The notes under the pieces: model-generated
Told to the model about the DNA's origin: nothing
Databases searched by the model: none
What the model saw: only the letters and a program-made list of their open reading frames with translations
NCBI RefSeq assembly: GCF_037038585.1
Contig: NC_092520.1
Location: forward strand, 5,778,001-5,842,000
DNA: 64,000 nucleotides
Direction of reading: 5' to 3'
From: Patagioenas fasciata
Taxonomy: Eukaryota; Chordata; Aves; Columbiformes; Columbidae
Translations under genes and position numbers: made by a program
Shown: piece after piece, positions 35,417-46,103 of the stretch
Layout of the letters: each line of letters opens with the position of its first letter
Position numbering within the stretch: the first letter of the stretch is position 1

Positions 35417-35815
35417 AGATCGATGGAACACCTCTCCTATGAGGACGGGCTGAGAGAGTTGAGGTTGTTCAGCCTGGAGAAGAAAAGGCTCCAGGGAGAC
35501 CTTATTGTGGCCTTTCTGTACTTAAGAGATGCCTATGAGAAAGATGGGGACAGGCTTTTTAGCAGGGCCTGTTGCAATAGGACAAGAGGCGATGGTTTTC
35601 AAATAAATGAGGGTCGATTCGGGCTGGACATGAAGAATTGTTTTACAATAAGAATGGTGAAACAGTGCAGATGCCCCATCCCTGGAGACATTCCAGGTCA
35701 GGCTGGATGGGGCTCTGAGCAACCTGATCTGGTGAAGATGTCCATACCCATGGTAGGGGTTGGTCTGGATGAGCTGTGATTAGATGAACAAACTATTCTA
35801 TAATTTCATGATTAA
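35417..35815 (+). mobile_element. CR1 LINE 3' fragment with open ORF2 C-terminal frame
   Basis: Begins MEHLSYEDGLRELRLFSLEK, the conserved CR1 ORF2 C-terminal block. It keeps GDLIVAFLYL, EKDGDRLFSRA, RTRGDGF and FGLDMK in one frame. The middle VVRHWNRLP block is damaged (a short deletion), but the frame stays open to GVGLDEL. It ends with GGGGCTCTGAGCAACCTGAT and a weak CTATAATTTCATGATT tail. It is in the same subfamily as the copies at 15.3 and 33.77 kb. The surviving frame lacks the endonuclease and polymerase domains, so it cannot retrotranspose. Confidence 0.94.
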
Positions 35816-38800
35816 GGAAAAAATAATACTAAAAACATGCAACTACTAAAGGGTATTTTTATTTTATTTATCGCAATTTCCTTTATGAATATCAATCACA
35901 TTAATTTCATCATATACCTGGGCAAGATAGACTGATATAATGTATCAAACTCTTGTAAATCTAGAGCAGATTTAAGATTGCTTTATCACATTTCAGCCCT
36001 TTGGCCTCCACAGTAAGTAACACCACTTCCCTTCATTTTCTGCTGCAGAGCAGGATTCAAAACTGAAATGTGATTGTAGAGAGAACAAAACATATGGGAT
36101 ACAATGAGTGAACTAAAGGTATGGTCCGATAATAATTTCTGACCATAGGCTATGTCCCTCTTCCATAACAACAATAGTAAACCCTGATGTGCAGTAATAA
36201 GTGACATTATTTTGTAGTTCGTTAATCTGGCAATCTCAAAACTTGAAGCACCATGTCTCTAGGTAGGGGATGGCAACCAACAGCAGTAGAAGAAACTGTC
36301 AACTGCTTAGTAGGAACTAACAAAAATGTGCTACCTAGTGCTTATCTGACTGCTCTTTATCAAAAGGAACCACAACACTTCCTATGAACGCTGCTTGTAC
36401 TGGCTTGGGGAAAATATTCCTACCTAGACATATTCTGTCTCCTCACTGAAATTTAGCTATGTCAAGAGCTCCAACAGCTTGAGAAGTACCATTAACAAAA
36501 ATGATCTATTACTGCTGCTGTTTCTTGTCTCCATCAACCCCCTACTTGTAGTAAGCAAAACAGATTTCACTTTTATAGAAGGTCTTTCAACCTCAGGGTC
36601 TTTGAGGACATGGCACCAGCAAAACAATAGTCTTGATTCAGTAGATGCCCTACAGGGGTTCCCTCTGTGTTTATTATGGAAGTTCAATGTGCCCAGTGTG
36701 CAACCAAAGATTATTTTTCTTCCAAAGGCCAGACTTGTACGGAATTCAGTTAATTAAATGCACTGTAGAAATGTCAGCCTTTACCCCCTTACCTTACATA
36801 TATATACAGCATCTTTTGTCTTTCACATGGTGATTTTAAAGTCTTCTGCAGACATCGTTTGATAGAATAATAAGACATTATTATTGAATCTCTATGTCTC
36901 CTGTTGTCCCATGAGCACTGACCTTGCTTCCCCAATACAGAGGTCTGTCTGCCAGGCTAATCACACTGATATCTGAGTACCTCAGAGGAGATCCTTCTGT
37001 GGCAACATTTCTCAAAACTGACTAGACATACTGATACGTTCCATTTATTACTCTGGTGCATTTCTCCAAGGTTATAAACCAGTTCCTATTTCAAATGTAA
37101 ATTCCCCTCCTGATGGCATGTGGGGAGACACATGGTTCAGATAATGCCCCCCAAGTTGTCAGGGTTCCCCATACAGGTAGCAGTGGATGTAATTTACTAT
37201 CAGATAGCAACCATGGGGAACCAGGATGAATGGATCCCCCATTCACTCTCTTCCAGGAGATATGTAGTACTGATTAATGACTTTGAACTACTGAATCACT
37301 ATGGGAATAACCATTAATGTACGTCCTTCACTTTCATTTGCTAGGACAATGTATTAACATTGCATGTTTTAACCATGGACTACCAGATATTATAATAACC
37401 CACATTCCCATAAATATATATGTATTTTTTTTCTTTAACTGGATATGTTGTATAGACATATCCATAAATATCCATGCACACAGCAGGATATACACAATAC
37501 ATCTGGCAGGGAATGGTTACCCCCAGTACAATACCAATTTTTAATATGATCTTGGCTAGTTTCCATAGCTGTCAAAAAGTCTGTGTTAGGTTGATAGGTT
37601 TCTTGAAAAGAAAAACCACAATTTGTGGCAATTGAGTTTTGTCTCTCCTTTTAGGAAAGTCCTGATACTTATAAGGGTTTTGTTTTGTTTTGTTTTGTTT
37701 TCTTTCAGGAATGAGATACTTAATAGCTGCTGAACAAATTATGATACAAAAGCCCCTATCTGGAGATATGCAGGTATTTCATGGTATCACCAATGTCCCT
37801 TACATATCTGCATGTCTAAGAAAAGTTCAACTGTTCCACTTTGCCACTCAGAGGCTTTAATTTATTTTATTTTCTGAAAAGATATTAAAATGCTTCACGA
37901 TTGCCTCGCCACATTTTTCATTTGTCCTGGTAAACCTTGTTTTCTCCCTCTAACACAGTAGAGATGCCCAGGCTATATTTTCTTTTATTTAAATATCCCT
38001 GAGAATCCTCAAAAGAAAAAGAAAATATGCTTGGTATAATGACATTATTGCTATACCAATCTCTACCAAATCAGTCAGCTACAGTCAGAAATCTAAACAT
38101 TCCTTTAAACATGTTTATTTTAATAAAGACAGATCAAGAACAATCACCCTGTCACTGTTACAATTTGTATTTTCAAGAACTTCCCAAAACTTGCAAGAAT
38201 TCAGGCTAGTCTCATTACTCTGTAAACACTATAATTTGAGATACATAATTATACCCTGGACTAAAGGAAGAATACAAGCATTTGCTTATAGTTTAAAACC
38301 AACTGGAAAATGGTACATCTTTGAAATATAAGCTATACTCTGAACCCTAGCTGAATAAAGACATTCTCCTGTGCCGGATTTCAAACCCAGAAATGTCATG
38401 AGTCTTAGCTTTGTCTGTACAAGTCAGGTCATTACAGTTCTTGTTGGTTTGTTTCTGTACTTTGAAATATGGAATTCTTGACAGGAAGTTGTAGAAATAA
38501 ACTCAATTGTGTTTCTAAATCTGTTTATATGTCTAGTTAAAGCCTTGGTATATGTAGTACTTCAAAAACATTTCAAATTTATACCGATTTTATTTTGTCC
38601 TTTTTGAAATACTTGGGGATGTGCACTCATTTGAAAAGCTGAGGTACAATATTCTGTGGCTGACAAGTTCTATTTATTATTTGGTAGGCACACATAATGT
38701 TCTATGGAGGAAAATGCAGTTCAAAAAGGCATTTTATTCAGCATCATTACATGAGTCAGAAGTAGTAGTTCCACATGATTTTATAAAATCACGGTTACGC

Positions 38801-41304
38801 TCATTCAGCAAAAGCGTTAGTGGAAGTCAAGATAAAGTTGTCAGTTTGGAAGTCAACATGAGTTTGTATTTGTTGGGAAAAAAATAAAATTATTATCTTT
38901 GCTTGTACTGGGATTATGGAAGAGTGAAAAACATCAGCGAGTATTTGGAGAGTTGAAAATGCTTATGAAACACAGAGAACAGAAGCTCTGTAGTCAAGAA
39001 AAAATTATGCTAAGTAGTATACGAGCTGCCATGAAATTATATTTAGGTTAGTTTTTATACTTAAAATGAACTTCCAGAACAGCACATTGACATTGACAAA
39101 GTCATTTATTCAAGCTTCAGGAACCCAGGATCATTTCTCGTCTTGATTCAATCACTTTGGTTAAATCTCCTGTTAACAATACAGAAAATAAACGGATTTT
39201 CCAAGTGATCACTATTTATTAGACAGTAAATTTGAAATGACACTGCAAACATAATTTAGTGGGTTTTTTTTCCCCTTTTCATTTCTTTTAGGAAAAACAA
39301 GGATGGAATCAAGAGACAAATAATGATGCTTTAAAATATCATGAGAAATAGCTTGATTTATCAACTCCACTTAAGTATAAACACACATCGAAAGAAAATG
39401 ACAAATGTATAAATCCCATGCCCATTATAGGTTAGGAATTTTATTTTTTCTCTCATTTTTACAAATAAATCTGAAAAGAAACAATGATAGTGTACTTACA
39501 TATTTCAGATCCTCATCTGTCTAAGAATAGAAAGCACTCAAGTCATGTGTCAGAATGACTCAGATGGTCTCTTCTCAATCCCCTTTTTGTGTTCACCATC
39601 CACAAAAATCAGTTCGCCACTGCAATGGTCCAGCCATTCTCACTACAGAAAAGGAGCCAGGTGTTGGGTGTCAGAAAAGACTGGAAGAACTTGTAAAAGT
39701 TGTTCGCATGGCAGCTATCAGGATTGTCCGTGTAGGATCATAAGCTCAAAGACTCAGATTCTCACTATCTGTGAGCACTTAACTAAAGTACCTACATGAG
39801 AAGCGTGTTCTCCCCAGGCTACCACCTCATCAGTTATCAACTGGTATCTGTCTTTATGTCTGTATTGATACAGAGAAATTGATAATTTCCTAGATATCTA
39901 TGGGTATGGCAACCAAAACAGAGATATGGCATGTTCCAGGGTCGCTCCTGCCCAATATATACAGGGTGGCTTCACAACTTAGTTGTGGTCTCAAAGGCTG
40001 GATAAGGAGCAAATGAGAAGTACTTCGAGCTGAGTGGGATGAAATTAGACCTGAGTTAGTACGCACACATAGTTAAATCTGGAGAAAGAGAAAATATGTT
40101 TTCCATGGAACAGACCTTTTAACAACAATTGGTATTTGTTTGTGTTTTTTTTTTTTGCTAGATTTCATGTACAATGCTGTTAATACAGCATACTGAGCTA
40201 CTAAAAGATATCACTAAGATATTGCAGTTCTTGCAGTCTTATGTTGGTCTTTTTCAAGATATAAGAGGAAAGAGACCCCTGTGTCCAACACCTGGATAAG
40301 TCCAATTGTGTCAATGTACATAAAATTTACTGTCTCAGTCCCATGATCCACAGTGTTTAGGCATTTTAAATTTAATTTGGTTATGTCTTGAGCATATTTT
40401 TTTTAGCAGCTCAATATTTAATGGAGTCTTGAACCCAACTTTGATTTTGTAGGCATTTAAATCTACATATAAATTTACCATGAAGCATGTTTGGGTAATG
40501 TCACTCAGTTTAGTGACAGCACTCACAGGTGCAGTATGTGGCACAGCAGTGAAAATGAACCAATATATTATCTTGCTAAAGGCCAAGAGCTTCTGATAGG
40601 TCACGATTTGCACGGCCTTCAGTGTTATCAAAAAATAACTTGAAAAACTGTGACTGCAGAAATAAGACACAACCCAGCTCATCTGTCCAGTGCCACTAGA
40701 AATGCCCCAGTTATCATGACTGTCCTTCAGCTGCCATTTAGAAAGACACAACTTTTCTGCAGATCCTGTGTCTTCTCTGCCACTCTCTTAAATAAGTTCA
40801 GGCATCTCAAATGGCTCCGGGCATCTCAAATGTCTCTAAGTTTCTTGTAAAACTAAATCATGCACTAAATTACAAGTTATGCATTGACAACAGGATTCTG
40901 AGATCCTCCCCCACCACTGTCGCTGCTTCCCATGTAGATGGCAGAACACCATCCCTTTCCCTAAGTACTGCTTCAGGGAATTGGTTGCATATGAGGATGC
41001 AAAGATTTTCAAATTCTATACTCTTTATGGACATGAATGCATGTTTTATCAGGGCTTTTTTTTTTATTTTTTTAACTAACATTTTTTTGCATTTTTTTTT
41101 TGTAAAAATTAAAGTGGTGACAATTCCAAAAAGCTATTATGTTTTGATTGTTAGGAGCTGACATAAATGGATTCCAGTAGAGATAATGCTGTAAATGTTG
41201 ATCATGTTACAAGTTGGCCCACCTACTGTCACTTCAGGAAGCAGAGGTTTAAATATAAATCTCCTATTTTTAACTGGGTTAATATTAGAACCGAAGCAGG
41301 ATAT
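35816..41304. other. Unique non-coding DNA, no gene seen
   Basis: AT-rich, no recognised gene or transposon. It contains (TTTTG)n at 37678-37700 followed by a CTTTCAG acceptor-like site, and a T-rich run ending TTTCTTTTAG at 39291. After the latter, one frame reads 19 codons (EKQGWNQETNNDALKYHEK) to a TAG. The minus-strand 138-codon frame 40335-40751 is not recognised. Confidence 0.5.
37678..37700 (+). repeat. (TTTTG)n microsatellite
   Basis: Between four and five perfect TTTTG units, followed directly by TTCTTTCAG. Confidence 0.9.
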
Positions 41305-41376
41305 GTTCAGCTGGGGTAAATACTAGCCTCACTGATTTAAGTGGCACTGTGCTGATTTACAGCAGTGAAGGAACTG
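41305..41376 (+). repeat. Imperfect palindromic ancient repeat scrap
   Basis: TTCAGCTGGGGTAAATACT in the first half pairs imperfectly with CTGATTTACAGCAGTGAA in the second. Between them is CTCACTGATTTAAGTGGCAC. It resembles a palindromic amniote repeat whose better copies read like CAGCTGGTATAAATCAGC, then CATTGACTTCAATGG, then TGATTTACACCAGCTG. The inverted structure is visible directly; the family link is from memory. Confidence 0.45.
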
Positions 41377-41689
41377 AAACAACGTACCTTCTCTCCACCA
41401 ACAGCTCCATTAATGTATTTAAAATAATAATTCAATAAGGAAAAAAAAAAATCATAATACAAAAAAAAAAGAACTGAGGTTATTCAAAGGTATCTGGTGA
41501 GTCCTGACAAACTTCCATGAGTAAGTTAATGGAAATATAGAGTATGTGTCTTAGCTCACTAGACTGCTTCAAATCCCTGAGCTAAAATCTGCATGTTAAA
41601 TAACTATGTGTTTTGTTTCCAATGAGTAGTATATTCCAGACATGATTAAAATAAGTTGGTATCAGATGCTTCTCAATTATAAAAACCAA

Positions 41690-41795
41690 ATTAAAAAAAC
41701 CACCACCAACAGAAAAAACAAAGAAAACAAACAAAAAAACCCTCCAAACAAATAAACCAAACCAAACAAAAAAAAAAAATCCACCAAACCCCAAG
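41690..41795 (+). repeat. T-poor A/C-rich low-complexity tract
   Basis: A and C make up nearly all of the tract, with runs such as CAAACAAATAAACCAAACC. ACCACCACCAACA at 41699-41711 is shared with 3300-3312. The minus-strand open frame over it (Phe/Val/Gly-rich) comes from the repeat. Confidence 0.85.
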
Positions 41796-42899
41796 GTATT
41801 AAATGAGAGTATTTTTATATACTCCAAACGTTCATTTATGTTTTCTTCTTGAAGCTGCAGCTCCTGGAGTACTGTAAGTAAGCTTATTATTAAAAACAAC
41901 CGCAGAACTGTCAGATCTTGTTGCTAAATTGGAAATAGGAGTTCCATATTTGGAAGAAAAAAGAACAAAAACCTTGTAATGTTTAAAACTCTCAATTCTA
42001 AATACCTTAATTTATCTTGAGTTATTAAATATTCTAGAGTTGGGTATAAATTTTGGGTGCCTACTCCATAGTGCTTGGGCTTCATAATACTATATAAACA
42101 AAACTATAAAAATCTAGTAAGTTTAACCCAAGAGGAACCTTACTTCTTCTCCAAACATCGAACTAAAGGAGCCAAAGTTGTGTTTTCTTTTGAAATTATA
42201 TTTTCTATTTTTAGCTTAGGTGTTTAAAGACTCTGTAATGAAGCACAGCACAGAGTAAAGCACAGGAGGGCTGAGACTATGGGCTTTAGGGAGATTAAGG
42301 GCTGCAGAGCTGTTTGGTTTTTATTTCATTAACCCGTCCAGGAAAGCATTTCCCTTCACAGCCCCTATGCCCAGTCCCCATAAGTGGAGACATATGGTAG
42401 TTCTGTGACACAGAAAGCACACTATGGTAGCTTTATTGATACTGGGACAGCTTCTTGGCCAATATAAGTCTTCTCCACTCAGCTACAAATTGATCCCACT
42501 GACTCTCAGCAAAAGGAGAACAGTCATAAAGGTGAATGTTGCCCTTGTAGTCAGGTTCTTACTCTGAATTGCTCTCCAAAGGTGCGTCTCCACTGACTCC
42601 AGGGAGATTTGCTGATTAAACTTAGGTTAGAGCTAACTTTTGTGCCTCTGCCAATTTGGTGGGTTTGATTTGTAATGGTGTGCTTTGATTGTTGTGAACA
42701 GCTGGTCCCGTAATTCTCAGGTGTGAGTGAGTTGATAGAAAACCATCAGAAACATCAACAAGTGTGGTGCAAGCTGGGCATGGCCATCACTGTCTTCTCA
42801 TCTGGTGGAATATCGAGATGAGCAGAGCACTTCCCTACCTCCCTCTTCCACTGCTCACATATCTAACTGAATATGGTAACCATTAAAACAATCCAAAGT
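41796..42899. other. Unique non-coding DNA
   Basis: Nothing recognised. A GTAAGT motif lies near 41874 (AGTACTGTAAGTAAGC) without a paired acceptor. Confidence 0.45.
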
Positions 42900-43317
42900 C
42901 TAGATCCCAACATTTCCATGTCTTATGAGGAGTGGTTGAGGGAACTGGGGCTCTTTAGCCTGGAGAAAAGGAGGCTGAGGGGAGACCTTCTCACTGTCTA
43001 CAACTACCTGAAAGGAGGTTGTAGCATCGAGTGTTGGTCTCTTCTCCCAAGTACCAAGTGATAGGACAAAAGGAAATGGCCTCAAGTTGCACCAGGAGAG
43101 GTTTAGATTTGATATCAGGAAAAAATTCTTCCTGGAAAGGGTTGTCAGACATTGGAACAGGCTGCCCATAGTGGAGTCACCATCCCTGGAGGTGTTTAAA
43201 ATGCATTTACACGAGGTTCTAGGGACATGTTTTAGTGCTAGAGATAGGTTTGGTTATGGTTGGACTCAATGATCTTGAGGGTCTCTTCCAACCAAAATGA
43301 TCCTATGATTCTATGAA
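42900..43317 (+). mobile_element. CR1 LINE 3' fragment with intact 3' tail
   Basis: Encodes [20 protein letters not shown], then [15 protein letters not shown] frameshift near 43020-43080 follows, then [19 protein letters not shown] with RHWNRLP and [10 protein letters not shown]. The end is complete: GGTTGGACTCAATGATCTTG, AGGGTCTCTTCCAACC, then GATCCTATGATTCTATGAA. It is probably one of the better-preserved copies here. It pairs by subfamily with 29.98-30.26 kb, which lies in the opposite orientation. Confidence 0.95.
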
Positions 43318-44387
43318 TTAACATGAAATTGTTAGTTAACACAAATTACCCTGAGTGGGAGAGCTACTATGCATCTTGCAAGGACCTTGCAAAAGGGGTT
43401 TTCAGCTCAGATTCCTGGCTAAAGGACAAAAGGCATTGGCTACATGGCACAACATCACTCGCACCCAAACACACAGAGATTGTTTCATATTTTCTGCTTC
43501 ACTCTACAGATTTCTCCCCTCCAGCCACCAGCTTCTCCGCTAACCTTGAAACTGTGGGGAATTTCATTCTGTGGCTTGTGTTCCCTCCAAAGCAGAACTG
43601 CAAGACCTCAGTTCTTCCCTAGAAATTATGTCTCCTTGAGTCATTATTCCTTCCAAGCCTCAGACCACTTCCTGCAATTTGAGAATCACTGAAAACACCA
43701 GTTTCAAGTGAGCTATTATCCCACGAAGGCTAAATCAGTCTGGACCCACCAATGTTCCTTAGGTACATTTTCCTTTTCTCCTCTCCTCCTTTTCCTGAAC
43801 TTTGCTTGAAATAGAACCAAAAAGATTCCCCTTCAGACAGGTTTTGGCCCATTTTACAGAGATTACCATCCCCTGAACACTTTTATTTTGTCATTTTTTC
43901 ACCTCTACTTTTCTGCCTTAGACTACTATTCACCAAATCTGTGTTTCTTCATGAATTCTGATGACCTGCAAAAGCTGAAACTTTTGCTATTAAAACCCTT
44001 GGGTATATCCACAAACAGTTATGTAAGGCTAGAGGCGGAATGCCAGATGAACTGACGACAGACTCATTTATCATTAGTAGGAACAGGCACATTAATTGGC
44101 TACAATACCAGTGCCGTCCTCCAGCATTAACAAAACTCTTCTTGATCCTGAATGTACTACCAGACCATCCTTTATTAAATAAGATGAATAATACTGAGGA
44201 CAAGGGTCACCCTGCTTCAGCTGAGAAACCTCAATTATTTATGGATGCTTCACTCATTAAGGCACCAACAGGTTACTACGCCTTGTAAAGAGAACTTTTT
44301 GGTCCACTGAATAAAGGCTATTATTCTACACATATGCATCTTCTGCATCGTGGAATCAACAGCAGAGAAACAAAAATCTTTGAGTCC
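43318..44387. other. Unique non-coding DNA
   Basis: Spacer between two plus-strand CR1 copies. Three overlapping open frames of 60-100 codons lie at 43323-43692, none recognised. Confidence 0.5.
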
Positions 44388-44594
44388 TGTAAAGTTTCTG
44401 GACGGGAGGAGGGTGATCGAACATTGGAACAGGCTGCTCAGAGGGACTGTGGAATCTCCATTCTTGGCAATACTCAAAACCTGGCAGGATACAACCCTGA
44501 GTTGCTGTTAGTTGATCCTGCTTTGAGTAGTGTGGGTTGGACTAGATAATTTCCAAGGTCCCTTCCAGCCTCTATGGTATTCTGTAGTTCTGAG
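44388..44594 (+). mobile_element. CR1 LINE 3' fragment
   Basis: Contains ACATTGGAACAGGCTGCTCA, GAGGGACTGTGGAATCTCCA, GGGTTGGACTAGATAATTTC and CAAGGTCCCTTCCAGCCTCT, then TATGGTATTCTGTAGTTCTG. The tail is a degenerate ATTCTATG repeat. It resembles a third subfamily, with a GGACTGTGGAATCTCC end. Confidence 0.9.
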
Positions 44595-45554
44595 TCCATA
44601 AGATGAAGCCACGCAAGTGGATTCCCAGGTTTCTGTCCCTGTCTCTTTCATGTACCCACACAAGAACCAAAATACCCGTAACTGGCCACTGACGTCACCT
44701 GCCTCATCATGGCAAGAGAAATCTCACATATCGAAAATTTATACCAATTTTCTGGTTACTTGTCACCTGGGCATGTGAAAAAGGAGCCAGTGGCCTTTGC
44801 TTGATATTTTACCTGCAGAATTCCCTGCAATTAAGTGATGTTTTCTGTAAAATGGGAACTACCTCAACCAGTCAGGTACAGCCGCTATGCAAACATCATG
44901 TGTCATTCCAGGTATGATGGACTAATGGTTTTGTGTGTAATCTTTGTCACCTTGGTTACTCCAGATGCAGGGATAAAATCCCATAGCTCTGCATCAGTAT
45001 GGGCAAAGCAAAACACTGATAATTTTACTGGAGTATCAACCACACATTGCAAGGAGTGGAAACAAACTGCTTCTTTCAAGTGTGACTTTACCCTATTTTT
45101 ATTTCAGTTGGCAATAAATGCTTGTGACCCATTTCATTGGAGGAAGAGCTCAAAAGTAATAGTCTAATATGTCCTGAGACTCGAAAAGGACCAGTTAGGT
45201 CAGGTCCATTGTGTCAACCCTAATGAAGTTTTGCCCTTGCACATATTTTCTGCCTGGTAGCCATGTGTTGCTATCATGGCACCACTTGATGCACATAGAT
45301 TTTGATGTTATGAACCATATAGCTTGTTGACTAATCATGTGTTTATCTTATCACAAATTATATTTTCCCCCTTCCCTTTATCACCTGATCTTTTGATATT
45401 GTTGAGAATGATAATTACTTTTTTTGTTTTTTCTTTTTTGTTTTTCGCTCCCCCCAGGGAGCTTGGAGCCTTTTTTCTCTGAATGTTAAACAATTTGCTT
45501 TGTATTTGAAATAAAACATTTTATTTGCACACAACATACACTATTGGGGAATTT

Positions 45555-46103
45555 TCAGTGCCGACACCATGTCAGGCTGGCACACATGCTTATACCTGCG
45601 GAGCCAAAGGAACTGGCAGATGGTTGATGACAAAAGGAGCATCCCATGGAGCTGCAGGAGAACTCTCTCAACAGATCCAGAATTTCAGAGCCTAAAAGAT
45701 GCTGTGCAGCAGCCCAACCATAGCTCTGCTCAGCATTCAGCCAGAAGCAAGGCAGGTGCTTGAAATGTTTGCCAGGATTCACTGACTTGAAAAGGCTCAG
45801 TTTCCAAGCCAGAAGTAAATCCGGCAAATGAGTGTGAGATGCTCTTACAACGAGATCTGAGGGCAACCGCCTGGTGTAGGACAGCATCTCCAACCTTGGC
45901 TCTGTTACATTCTGAAAGCAAGAGGACAGATCTCTCCAGCATTGTATCTTCCAGGACTCAAAGCTGGACAGTCTGTGAGAACAAAGGGTAGCAATGAGAA
46001 CATACATCAAATTAAACAGTAGCTCTAAGATGAGATGTGCTACACAACAGGTTTCCATTAAGCATGTGTCCCCAGGACCACAACATCTGCCACCCCACTG
46101 CAT
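45555..46103 (-). other. Unassigned 182-codon open frame
   Basis: This is the longest minus-strand open frame outside the simple repeat. It is rich in Cys, Ser, Leu and Trp. Two hydrophobic patches (near LILELLFNLMYVLIATLC and DLLLAWKLSLF) could pass for membrane segments. I see no family motif and no splice sites that would make it an exon. Most likely a chance frame, or part of a non-coding transcript. Confidence 0.1.

Noticed and set aside
39292..39351. Terminal-exon-like segment after TTTCTTTTAG
   Set aside because: Only 19 codons to a stop and no convincing upstream partner exon.
45171..45535. Possible LTR (TG start, AATAAA, CA-type end)
   Set aside because: No second LTR, no convincing primer-binding site and no gag or pol remnant nearby.
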